DNA from: Clostridiales bacterium UBA2432
GTDB taxonomy: Bacteria > Bacillota > Clostridia > Lachnospirales > Vallitaleaceae
Assembly (NCBI GenBank): GCA_002342805.1
Contig: DDQW01000017.1
Coordinates: 18,349-82,348 of the forward strand
Reading direction: 5' to 3'
Length of the DNA stretch: 64,000 nucleotides
Made by a program: the position numbers and the translations under genes
Notes under the pieces: generated by a model
What the model was told of the DNA's origin: nothing
What the model saw: the letters and a program-made list of their open reading frames with translations, nothing else
The model's database searches: none
Shown: positions 54,952-63,841 of the stretch, in pieces
How the letters are laid out: each line of letters begins with the position of its first letter
How positions within the stretch are numbered: position 1 is the first letter of the stretch

Positions 54952-56673
54952 ATGCGTAAAAATTATCTTATACGATTAAAAGAAGCAATTATTAGAAAAC
55001 TTTATAATTATTCAATTTATAATCGCTTAATGCGGAGTTTCATTATTGCTTTTGTTATTCCCATTCTCCTTATTGGCGGGTTTAATGGATTGTATTCCTT
55101 TCGTAAAAGTGAGAGAGAAGCGCAAGTTTTCCTAGAGGAATCGTCAAAGCAGATCTCCAATAACATATCCTATTATCTTTATTATCATATGAACTTATTG
55201 GAAGAGATTGCAACAAATCCTCAAATCATCAGTAATCTATCAATATATGAAAGCTCTGACTGGAACGTAAAAAGTGACATAGAAAATCATATTCGATTAG
55301 TTATTGGACATACATTTGGGGCAAGTAATGCAATCAATGCATGTGAAATCGTGACACAAAAAAAATCTTATTTCTATTATTTGTCACCGGTTTCTAATGG
55401 GAGTTTTAAGACGAGTTCTATATTATCCCAAGATGCGCGGGATGTTCAGATGACAGTCAGCCGGAAAGAAGTTCCAAGTGACCGCAACTATTATGTTATT
55501 CTCACACGAGAAATATTTCAAAATAATGAAAAAGGTATTGGTAATATTGTCGCAGCCCTTGATTTGTCGTACTTTGATAAAGCATGTTATGAAAATGTGA
55601 CCAATTTATTAAACGAAGTTTTAATTATCGATGAGAATAATATTATTGTTAGTGCCTCAAATGAAGAACTTGTTCGAACGGAATTTAGAGAAGAAAGCTT
55701 TCGTGTTATGTCCATTTCAACACAAATTCCAAATACAAAACTAACAATTGTTAATCAGATGCCAATGGCCACCTTGCTAAAATCTGCAATTATTCAAACC
55801 GGATTTACATTAGTGGCAGCACTGTTTTTTGCTTTTCTATCTTTATTTCTTGTTCTGCTGTTTACCCGAAGCATTAGTTCCCCCATAAAAACATTGATTA
55901 GGGAAATGAATAAACCGGATGTTCACAAATATATTCAGGATGATGGGGCGGATGAATATCATTTAATTATTGATGGATTTAATCAGATGAATGAGCATAT
56001 TGTTCATGCGATTGAAGGGCAATATGAAATGCAATTACAAGAAAGTGAGTTAAAGGAACTTCAAAAAGAAGCGGAGCTATCAGCCTTGCAGCAACAGATT
56101 AATCCCCACTTTTTGTATAATACACTAGAATCAATTTATTGGAATTGTCAGCTTGAAGGCGAAGAAGAAATTGGTGATATCGTCAATGCCTTGAGCAACT
56201 ACCTTCGTGTCATCATTGATAAAGGACGGGAAGACGTAACGATTGAAATGGAAGTAGAAAGTGTGAATAACTATATTTTTTTGCAAAACAAACGTTTTGG
56301 AAATCGCGTCTCTGTTACATGGAATGTTTCTAAACAAATACGAAACTTGAAAATAATAAAGCTAGCAATTCACCCAATTGTAGAAGATGTTTTGGTGGCG
56401 AACTTAAATGATATTGAAGAAAATATTGATGCCACGATTACGATAACTCGAGATCAGCAAGATATTCATGTGATGATGGAAGGAAATGCCGTTACTTATT
56501 TTCTTGGGGTACATGATGATTCGCTGGAAACGATGAATGGAATTAATAGTGTTGATGAACGTTTAAAATTATATTTTGGAGAAGCTTATGGTGTCATATT
56601 AGATGAGGAAACGTTTAAAATCAAAGTAAGTATACCCATAAGCAAGCAAAGCCAAGGAGGGGCGTATGATTGA
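54952..56673 (+). CDS. YesM-type sensor kinase with degenerate ATPase domain (probable pseudokinase)
   Basis: 573 residues. Membrane segment near 26-48, an extracytoplasmic sensor of about 230 residues, second segment near 283-308, HAMP, then the intact H-box QQINPHFLYNTLESIYW (about residue 386). The catalytic part is eroded: the N-box reads IHPIVEDVLVANL in place of LQPLIENAIxHG, the G1 box (DxGxG) is missing, and only MNGINSVDERLKLYFG recalls the G2 box. It probably cannot bind ATP, but could accept phosphate or transmit signal as partner of the next kinase, whose start overlaps its stop by 8 bases. AAGGATAG lies upstream. Confidence 0.88.
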   Translation: MRKNYLIRLKEAIIRKLYNYSIYNRLMRSFIIAFVIPILLIGGFNGLYSFRKSEREAQVFLEESSKQISNNISYYLYYHMNLLEEIATNPQIISNLSIYESSDWNVKSDIENHIRLVIGHTFGASNAINACEIVTQKKSYFYYLSPVSNGSFKTSSILSQDARDVQMTVSRKEVPSDRNYYVILTREIFQNNEKGIGNIVAALDLSYFDKACYENVTNLLNEVLIIDENNIIVSASNEELVRTEFREESFRVMSISTQIPNTKLTIVNQMPMATLLKSAIIQTGFTLVAALFFAFLSLFLVLLFTRSISSPIKTLIREMNKPDVHKYIQDDGADEYHLIIDGFNQMNEHIVHAIEGQYEMQLQESELKELQKEAELSALQQQINPHFLYNTLESIYWNCQLEGEEEIGDIVNALSNYLRVIIDKGREDVTIEMEVESVNNYIFLQNKRFGNRVSVTWNVSKQIRNLKIIKLAIHPIVEDVLVANLNDIEENIDATITITRDQQDIHVMMEGNAVTYFLGVHDDSLETMNGINSVDERLKLYFGEAYGVILDEETFKIKVSIPISKQSQGGAYD

Positions 56674-58345
56674 TAAATATGTTATCCTGCTACGAAAAAT
56701 TTCAGTACGACGTCGACTAGCCTATGCATTTATTATTTTGTGCGTTATCCCTATTTTTTCTATGATTATGATAACGACCTTTATTCAAGCCTATTATTAT
56801 AAGGACAACACACAAACAACCTATGAGATTTTTGCTTATGAATCAGGAATTCGAATTAATGATATATTCGACCAACTTGAGCTAAAAGTGGATTATTTAA
56901 TGAAAAATAACGATATTTTGACAGACCTCTATTTATATAATACATCCTTAGAATATCAAACAGATACCGTTGAGCGACGTATTGAAAACACAATAGCCAG
57001 TATTATGTCAACACAAACAGAGATTGGATATACGGCAGTGATCACAAACGATGGGAAGATATTTGAATACAGTCAAAAGGAATTTGATATTAATCGGATT
57101 AGAAACCGGCTTGATGATGCAGATGGGTGGAATTATTTTGAAGAGGGAGAAGAATTCTTGCTATATCGTATCGAAAAAGTTGAAATCGATTATACAAGTA
57201 GTGAAACCGTGACCTTTTTTTTACTTGTGGATAGAGATGCATTAGGCCAAATTCTTGATGAGGCAGTGGGTTCTTCGAAACAAAAAATTGCTCTTATAGA
57301 TCAAGGAAATCGTGTCATATCCGGTCTGGCTAGTGACCACAATAAAATCGGATACCAAATAGTGGAACCGATCTCAAATACCGATTTTTACATTAGAAAT
57401 AGCTTTGATAATATTAATTACGATTTTAAAGGTGCTTTTTTTGCGCTTATGTTATCAATTATAGTTTTTGCAGTTTCAGGGATTATTATGTACCTGGTTC
57501 ATGCAAGTATTCGAGTTCCGCTTACTTACCTTTTAGAACGAATTAAGAAATTCGATACGGAATTATTTATAATCAAAGAGGAACAACCTAAAATAATGTC
57601 TAAAGATGAACATGCTATTTTGAATAATGAATTTACAAATATGTTAATACGATTGAATCATCTTTTAGAAGAAACATATACGACAAAAATCAATGAAATC
57701 AAGCTAAGGACTAGAATTAAGGAACTCGAGTTAGTTTCTCTGCAACAGAGAATTAATCCACATTTTTTTTATAATTTGTTAGATAATGTTTTTTGGATGG
57801 CCCAAATGAAAGGGTTTGAAGAAATTGGTGAAATGGTTTCGGCATTAGGCGAGTTCTTCAAGACAAGTGTTTCAGAAAAAGGAGCCTTTGTTGCAATTAG
57901 AACGGAAATAGAGAATGTACGCAGCTATGTCAGTCTTCAAAAGATTATGCATAAAAATCAGTTTGAAGCTAAATGGGATGTAGACCCTAACATTATGATG
58001 GATAAAACCGTGAAGTTGGTATTGCAACCTATTATTGAAAATTGTATCGTTCATGGCTTTGAAGGGATGGATACGGGCGGAGCCATTAAAATTAGCGGAC
58101 GAGAAGATCAAGAAGATATTATCTTTGAAATAAGCGATAACGGAAAAGGCATGAGCGAGGAAATGTGCCAAGCAATTAAACAGAAGATGAATAGTACAAT
58201 TTATGGAATCGGTGATAGTATAGGCATTCGAAATGTTAATCAAAGAATAAAGATATATTACGGAAACGCATATGGATTAGATATAAAGTCAATAGAAAAT
58301 CAAGGAACTACAGTAAGCTTGCGCATACCGAAAAGGAGTAAATAA
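56666..58345 (+). CDS. YesM-type sensor histidine kinase, catalytically complete
   Basis: 559 residues. Membrane segments near 20-40 and 255-280 flank an extracytoplasmic sensor; HAMP follows. The H-box is QQRINPHFFYNLLDNVFW (about residue 367), the N-box LQPIIENCIVHGFEG, G1 SDNGKGM, and G2 GIRNVNQRIKIYYG. All ATP-site motifs are kept, in contrast to the preceding kinase. Start ATG 56666 has AAGGAGGGG upstream and overlaps the previous gene, and its own stop overlaps the response-regulator ATG by 1 base, so the three are made in step. Confidence 0.93.
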   Translation: MIDKYVILLRKISVRRRLAYAFIILCVIPIFSMIMITTFIQAYYYKDNTQTTYEIFAYESGIRINDIFDQLELKVDYLMKNNDILTDLYLYNTSLEYQTDTVERRIENTIASIMSTQTEIGYTAVITNDGKIFEYSQKEFDINRIRNRLDDADGWNYFEEGEEFLLYRIEKVEIDYTSSETVTFFLLVDRDALGQILDEAVGSSKQKIALIDQGNRVISGLASDHNKIGYQIVEPISNTDFYIRNSFDNINYDFKGAFFALMLSIIVFAVSGIIMYLVHASIRVPLTYLLERIKKFDTELFIIKEEQPKIMSKDEHAILNNEFTNMLIRLNHLLEETYTTKINEIKLRTRIKELELVSLQQRINPHFFYNLLDNVFWMAQMKGFEEIGEMVSALGEFFKTSVSEKGAFVAIRTEIENVRSYVSLQKIMHKNQFEAKWDVDPNIMMDKTVKLVLQPIIENCIVHGFEGMDTGGAIKISGREDQEDIIFEISDNGKGMSEEMCQAIKQKMNSTIYGIGDSIGIRNVNQRIKIYYGNAYGLDIKSIENQGTTVSLRIPKRSK

Positions 58346-59991
58346 TGTATCGATTAATGGTTGTTGAAGATGAAGAAATGATTCGAAAAGGAATTGTCAA
58401 TAGTATTTCATGGGAAGAACTTGGCTATACAGTTGTTGCGGAAGGTAAAAACGGAAAAGAAGCACTCGACATATTAGAGAAAAATCCTGTTGATGTTTTG
58501 TTAACAGATATAAAAATGCCGATTATGGACGGAACAGAATTAGCGAAAAGAGCAAGGAAAATGTATCCGGATATTGAAATTGTTATCTTGAGTGGATTTT
58601 CGGATTTTGAATATGCACGACAAGCCATAAGTTTTCGCGCATTTGATTATTTTCTAAAACCGACAAACAAGAAAAAATTACTGGGTGTTTTTGAAAAACT
58701 TAAAGAACATATGGATCAAAAACGTGAGCGAAAAGAAGACGTATTTCACAATAGTATTTTTATTAATGCCGGTTATGAAATTATGCGACAAGAATTTATT
58801 GAAGCTATTTTGAAAGGTGATGCACACTTTTTCAAGGATTTTGAAGAGCACACACGAACATTAGAACTTGACTTTAGTGGACAATATTATACAGTTGCAA
58901 CCTTAAAATTTGACAGAAAAAGTATTTACCAGGAGCTAGAATCATCATGGGCCACGGATAAGAGGCTTCTAACATTTTCATATGGAAATATAATCAAGGA
59001 AGCCTTAAGCGAGTATGCGACGGTTCACTATCATGTTGATGATTACGACACGATTAACTTTATTTTTTGCTTTGAGTCCTATGAAGAACAAGATAATTTT
59101 ATGATTCCTTGTTTAGAAAACATCAGTGAAAATATTCAAAACTGTTTGTTTAAACATACAGCGATACCCTATGCAATAGGAATAGGCCTAAGCTATCCAT
59201 CTATTCATTATATTTCAAAGTCATATGTCCAAGCACAGAAATCGATTCGTAGAAATTTTTATCTAGATGAACAAAAAATACAGGTTTATAAAGACAACAA
59301 TGCATCTACATATGAACAAAACTTCATTAATTATTATCCGGATGAACTTAAAAGTGCAGTAACGCTTATTGGCAATGGATTATATACAGAGACGCGTCAG
59401 ACATTAGAAACCATGTTTAAACGTCTAGAAGCTCAAAAGTTATTACCGGAAATAGTGAAAAACTATTGTGTTGCACTGATACTCATGATCCAATCTTCGA
59501 TAAATATTCCGTCAGAAGAGCTCGAAGAAACAATCGGAACAGAATATAATGAATTTGTCAAAGAGGCACTAACGGTTAAAGAGTTAGAAACACATGTGAT
59601 ACAAGCAATGGTAAAATTAGCAAAGAAAATGAGTCAAGTTGTTGAGCAGGAGGATATCGATGAACAGCATGTCACGATAGATCAAGCCAAACAATTTATG
59701 CAGGACCATTTAAGTGAAAAGATCAATCTTAAAGATATAAGTGAACATGTTTATTTATCAGAGACGTATTTTAGTTTCTTTTTTAAAAAAGTAACCGGAA
59801 TGACCTATATTGATTATATCCAAAAATTACGTATGAATAAAGCCAAGGAAATCTTGCTTGAAACTAATTGCAAAATATATGAGGTGGCCGAGCAAATTGG
59901 CTATAATGATTATAAATATTTTTCGGCACAGTTTAAAAAATACGTCGCAATGACACCCAAAGAATATCGAAAGAAAAATCGCAAGAACTAA
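58345..59991 (+). CDS. Response regulator, receiver plus middle domain plus AraC-type DNA-binding domain
   Basis: 548-residue YesN-like regulator. Receiver residues 1-120: VVEDEEMIRKG, Asp in TDIKMPIMDG (about residue 54), Lys in FLKPTN. A middle region of about 300 residues has no firm family match; similar regions occur in many Clostridial YesN proteins. The C-terminal AraC domain shows INLKDISEHVYLSETYFSFFF and IGYNDYKYFSAQFKKYVAMTPKEYR. It is the output of the lipoprotein/two-kinase sensor. Its likely target is the neighbouring sugar importer operon at 45482. Its stop codon lies in the loop of the terminator. Confidence 0.92.
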   Translation: MYRLMVVEDEEMIRKGIVNSISWEELGYTVVAEGKNGKEALDILEKNPVDVLLTDIKMPIMDGTELAKRARKMYPDIEIVILSGFSDFEYARQAISFRAFDYFLKPTNKKKLLGVFEKLKEHMDQKRERKEDVFHNSIFINAGYEIMRQEFIEAILKGDAHFFKDFEEHTRTLELDFSGQYYTVATLKFDRKSIYQELESSWATDKRLLTFSYGNIIKEALSEYATVHYHVDDYDTINFIFCFESYEEQDNFMIPCLENISENIQNCLFKHTAIPYAIGIGLSYPSIHYISKSYVQAQKSIRRNFYLDEQKIQVYKDNNASTYEQNFINYYPDELKSAVTLIGNGLYTETRQTLETMFKRLEAQKLLPEIVKNYCVALILMIQSSINIPSEELEETIGTEYNEFVKEALTVKELETHVIQAMVKLAKKMSQVVEQEDIDEQHVTIDQAKQFMQDHLSEKINLKDISEHVYLSETYFSFFFKKVTGMTYIDYIQKLRMNKAKEILLETNCKIYEVAEQIGYNDYKYFSAQFKKYVAMTPKEYRKKNRKN

Positions 59992-60010
59992 GGTTCTTGC
60001 TTTTTTTCTC
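59981..60010 (+). terminator. Intrinsic terminator overlapping the regulator stop codon
   Basis: GCAAGAAC (59981-59988) and GTTCTTGC (59993-60000) pair perfectly around a 4-base loop that holds the TAA stop, and TTTTTTT follows at once. Confidence 0.92.
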
Positions 60011-60088
60011 TGTAAAGGATAGAATGAAGTATAGTAAAAATAATAATTTAAGGGATTTATAGTTCGTTCATATATTCAGGAGGAGTTT

Positions 60089-62548
60089 ATGGCACAAGAT
60101 TTGTTTACGAATATAGCGATTTTAATATCGTTTCTGTCTATCGCAGGACAAGTATTTAAGAACTATTCATTAGAAAAGGATGCGCCTTTAAAAATCAGAA
60201 TAATGATTGGTGGTATTTTTGCATTAATGGGAATAACCCTAATGTTTTTTACGATAAAAGCAACAGATATTGTTATATTTGATTTGAGAAATTTAGCGAT
60301 CATTTGCGCAGGAATCTTCGGCGGTCCGATAGCTGTAATAATCTCAGCCTTAGGGATTGGGATTTTTCGTGTTGCTTACTTTGGCATCAATATAGCTTCT
60401 ATTGTGGCGTTTAGTGTAGCAATAATAACCGGTTTAGGATTGGTATATATCAGTAAATCAAGTTATAAACGTCTGAATAAGTTTATTCTTATGTTCTTAT
60501 TATCAATGATTTTTTCAACGATGGCATTAATATATTTATTAATGGATGCGCCCCATTTAATGGAGATACTTAGATACTATTGGTTAATATATATACTTGG
60601 TGGGATAATAGCCTATTATACATGTGAGTACATTATGTTAAACAATAAAACATTTAAAGAAATGTCATATTATCAAATAATGGCAGATAATCTATTGGAT
60701 ATGATTACAATTTATACAGCTGAGGGGATGTATAGTTATGCATCACCTTCATCAAAACAATTACTAGGCAAAGATCCTAAAGAAATAATAGGCAAGGATG
60801 CTCTCCACTTAATTCATCCAGACGACCTTGCAAAAATTACAGAAATTCAAGCAGGCTTTAAAATGGATGAGTTTAGGGAATATACTCAAGAATTAAGATT
60901 AAGAGACCAAGACGGACAATATATATGGACTGAATCAACGTTTAAAAGTATTAAAGACATAGACGGAAATCTCAAAGAAATAATATGTGCTACTCGAGAT
61001 ATTTCTGAACGAAAAGCCATTGAAAAAAGACTGAGAGAACAACGAGAAGAAGCTATTGAAGCGAACAGATTAAAAAGTCAGTTTTTGGCAAATATGTCAC
61101 ATGAGTTAAGAACACCCCTTAATTCAATTATCGGCTTCACAACGCGAGTTATTAAAAAATCAAAAGATGACTTATCACCCATACAACTTGAGAATCTAGA
61201 AATTGTTAAAGAAGAAGGACAACATTTACTTGCCCTTATCAATGACCTTTTAGATTATTCAAAAATCGAAGCCGGGAAGATGGATATCAATATTGAGGCA
61301 TTTAATTTAGATACTGTCATTGATGAAGCTTTTTCTATGACGAAAGGACTCATGGAAGAAAAAGAAATACAATTTGAAAAAGTCATAAAAAGCAATAGTG
61401 AGTTACAAATAGTGAGTGATCGAATTAAAATGAAGCAGATATTGGTGAATTTACTAAGTAATGCCTTTAAGTATTCCGATCAAGGAATGGTTACCTTAAG
61501 TATTGGCGAAATAGATAAATGTTATAATATTTCGGTGTGTGATGAAGGAATCGGAATAGAAAAAGGTCAACTAGAAAATATATTTGATGAATTTCATCAA
61601 ATTGACGGATCGTATACGAGAAAAGTTGGAGGAACGGGGTTAGGATTGGCCATTACGAAACGATTTGTAGAAATGATGGGTGGAAGGATCCACGTTGAAA
61701 GTACAATTGATGTAGGAAGTTGTTTTACAATCATGATGCCAATGGACTACAATGAGAAGTGCTTAGCAGAAGACCATATAGATATTGGTGGATTACAAGA
61801 GGAATCGAATAATACTGTGGTATTTATTGAAGATGATACAAGTACACGAAAGTTGTATAGTCAATACCTTAGTGAAGAAGGCTTTATTCCTATATCTATT
61901 GATGAAGAAAAAAATATTATCGAGGAAGTCATAAAAATTAACCCCATCGTGATTATACTGGATATAATTTTAAAAAATAGAGATGGTTGGGATATTTTAA
62001 ATAAATTGAAAGAACATCCAATGACAAAAGATATCCCGGTAATAATGGCATCTGCTTTAAATGAACAAAAAATTGCCTATCAATTGCATGCGGATGAATA
62101 TTTAGTTAAACCCATTCTACAAGAAGAATTAATCGAGGCAATTAATCGAATGGTAGGGAATAGTCAACAGATAAAAGTACTTGTCGCAGATGATGATAGC
62201 AATTATTTGAATTTAATCAGTCAATACTTGAAAGAGGCAGATATTTCATTTATTACAGCAAAAGATGGAAAAGAAACCATAAAAATGCTGAATGAAAACA
62301 ATCCAGAGCTTGTACTATTAGATTTAATGATGCCGGAGTTAACCGGTTTTGAAGTGTTAGATTGGATTCGTAAAAGCGAGAAACATAGACATACACAGGT
62401 TATTATTGTTAGTTCAAAAGACTTGACCTCTGCAGAGAAAGAAGATTTACTGCATAGTACATATATGATTATTCAGAAGTCCGGATTGCAGATTGAGGAT
62501 GTTATTCGAAGTATCTTAGAAGAAAAAGGATGGGAACGAAATGACTAA
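60089..62548 (+). CDS. Hybrid sensor kinase: 5TM sensor, PAS, HisKA, ATPase, two receivers
   Basis: 819-residue membrane kinase. The N-terminus (about residues 1-190) resembles the 5TMR domain of LytS-type proteins (LAIICAGIFGGPIAVIISALGIG). A PAS domain follows (residues 195-310; DMITIYTAEGMYSYASPSSK). HisKA has the phospho-acceptor His in MSHELRTPLNSIIGF, and the ATPase has NLLSNAFKYSDQG, DEGIGIEKGQL and GGTGLGLAITKRFVEMMGG. Receiver 1 (VFIEDDTSTRKLY; Asp in LDIILKNRDGWD; VKPI) and receiver 2 (VLVADDDSNYLNL; Asp in LDLMMPELTGFE) close the protein, receiver 2 ending in IQKSGLQ in place of the usual KP pair. It overlaps the next gene by 8 bases. Confidence 0.93.
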   Translation: MAQDLFTNIAILISFLSIAGQVFKNYSLEKDAPLKIRIMIGGIFALMGITLMFFTIKATDIVIFDLRNLAIICAGIFGGPIAVIISALGIGIFRVAYFGINIASIVAFSVAIITGLGLVYISKSSYKRLNKFILMFLLSMIFSTMALIYLLMDAPHLMEILRYYWLIYILGGIIAYYTCEYIMLNNKTFKEMSYYQIMADNLLDMITIYTAEGMYSYASPSSKQLLGKDPKEIIGKDALHLIHPDDLAKITEIQAGFKMDEFREYTQELRLRDQDGQYIWTESTFKSIKDIDGNLKEIICATRDISERKAIEKRLREQREEAIEANRLKSQFLANMSHELRTPLNSIIGFTTRVIKKSKDDLSPIQLENLEIVKEEGQHLLALINDLLDYSKIEAGKMDINIEAFNLDTVIDEAFSMTKGLMEEKEIQFEKVIKSNSELQIVSDRIKMKQILVNLLSNAFKYSDQGMVTLSIGEIDKCYNISVCDEGIGIEKGQLENIFDEFHQIDGSYTRKVGGTGLGLAITKRFVEMMGGRIHVESTIDVGSCFTIMMPMDYNEKCLAEDHIDIGGLQEESNNTVVFIEDDTSTRKLYSQYLSEEGFIPISIDEEKNIIEEVIKINPIVIILDIILKNRDGWDILNKLKEHPMTKDIPVIMASALNEQKIAYQLHADEYLVKPILQEELIEAINRMVGNSQQIKVLVADDDSNYLNLISQYLKEADISFITAKDGKETIKMLNENNPELVLLDLMMPELTGFEVLDWIRKSEKHRHTQVIIVSSKDLTSAEKEDLLHSTYMIIQKSGLQIEDVIRSILEEKGWERND

Positions 62549-62909
62549 AATTATGGTTGTTGAAGATAATCGTAATAATATGCGATTATTCAAGCAAATA
62601 TTATTTGAGATCAATGAAGAATTTAGCATTACTGAAGCGGTGAGTGGAACGGAGGCCATAAAAAAGGCAACAGAGCATATCTTTGATATTGTTTTTATGG
62701 ATATATCCCTGCCGGACATAGATGGAATTGAGACATGTAAAGCATTAAAAAAAATGCCGACATTTAAAAACACAACCTTTATTGCAGCTACGGCACATGC
62801 CTTAAAAACAGATAAAGAAAAATTAATGTTAGATTTTGAGTATTATCTTGAGAAACCAATTGATGAAGATAAAATGATTGACTTATTACATGAAATATTA
62901 AATGAGTAG
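62541..62909 (+). CDS. Single-domain response regulator (CheY/DivK-like)
   Basis: 122-residue receiver without output domain. Acidic pocket MVVEDNRNN, phospho-acceptor Asp in FMDISLPDIDGIET (about residue 54), Thr in IAATAHAL and Lys in LEKPID are all present. Overlap with the hybrid kinase gene suggests that it is a phosphate shuttle or sink in the same relay, perhaps towards the diguanylate cyclase encoded next. Confidence 0.92.
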   Translation: MTKIMVVEDNRNNMRLFKQILFEINEEFSITEAVSGTEAIKKATEHIFDIVFMDISLPDIDGIETCKALKKMPTFKNTTFIAATAHALKTDKEKLMLDFEYYLEKPIDEDKMIDLLHEILNE

Positions 62910-62932
62910 ATTATGAATTGGGGTGAACAGTG

Positions 62933-63841
62933 ATGTCAATAAAAATATTAGTTGTTGATGATAATAAACTGAATGTAAAATTATTAAAAGATATTCTAGA
63001 AGATGAAAAGTATGAAGTCCATACACTTGACTCTGGAATCCATGTATTAGAAAAAAGTATTGATATTAAGCCGGATGCCATATTATTAGATATTATGATG
63101 CCTGGAATTGACGGTTTTGAAGTTTGTCGCTTATTAAAAGAAAGCTCAGAAACAAAGAATATACCCATTATTATGGTGACGGCAAAAACAGAGGGAGAAG
63201 ATTTAAAAAAAGCTTTTCATCTTGGAGCCTTTGATTATATAAAAAAACCAATTGATGAATTAGAAGTATTGGCAAGATTAAATTCTGCCTTGATGTTTAG
63301 CCAACAACAAAAAAAATTAGAGTCTATGGCCATGAAAGACGGGTTAACGGATTTATATAATCATAAATTGAGTATAGAACTTTTTGAAAAAGAGTTCATT
63401 AAGGCACGACGTCACCATAAATCCATTGCATTTCTTATGTTGGATATTGATTATTTTAAGAACATCAATGATAGCTATGGTCATAGAGTCGGTGATGAGA
63501 TTCTACGTGAAGTCGCCGATATTATAAAAAAGAACTCAAGAGTTAGTGATATCATCGGTCGATATGGGGGAGAAGAGTTTTGTATTACATTAGTAGACAT
63601 CTCGATAGAAGAAGCTGAGTTAGTCTGTGAAAGAATTCGTCAAGCTATTGACAGCAACACATTTACCATTAAAGAACATAGCATTCATATAACCCTTAGT
63701 ATCGGAAATTGTTTTAAATATCCGGAAAACCCATGTGGTTATGAAGAAGTTATTATACAAGCAGATAAAGCATTATACCAGGCCAAGCGTTTAGGAAAAA
63801 ATCGTAGTGAGACTTATATATTGGAGAATAATAATGGATAA
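62933..63841 (+). CDS. Response regulator diguanylate cyclase (REC-GGDEF)
   Basis: 302 residues from ATG 62933, with GGGGTGA 6 bases upstream. The receiver (VVDDNKLNVKLL; Asp in LDIMMPGIDGFE; Lys in IKKPID) is followed by a full GGDEF domain with the active GGEEF form in IGRYGGEEFCI and metal/GTP residues in LDIDYFKNINDSYGHRVGDE. RVSD lies five residues before GGEEF and forms the RxxD inhibitory site, so product feedback is expected. It makes cyclic-di-GMP when phosphorylated, probably by the hybrid kinase upstream, and opposes the EAL protein at 23397. Confidence 0.95.
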   Translation: MSIKILVVDDNKLNVKLLKDILEDEKYEVHTLDSGIHVLEKSIDIKPDAILLDIMMPGIDGFEVCRLLKESSETKNIPIIMVTAKTEGEDLKKAFHLGAFDYIKKPIDELEVLARLNSALMFSQQQKKLESMAMKDGLTDLYNHKLSIELFEKEFIKARRHHKSIAFLMLDIDYFKNINDSYGHRVGDEILREVADIIKKNSRVSDIIGRYGGEEFCITLVDISIEEAELVCERIRQAIDSNTFTIKEHSIHITLSIGNCFKYPENPCGYEEVIIQADKALYQAKRLGKNRSETYILENNNG

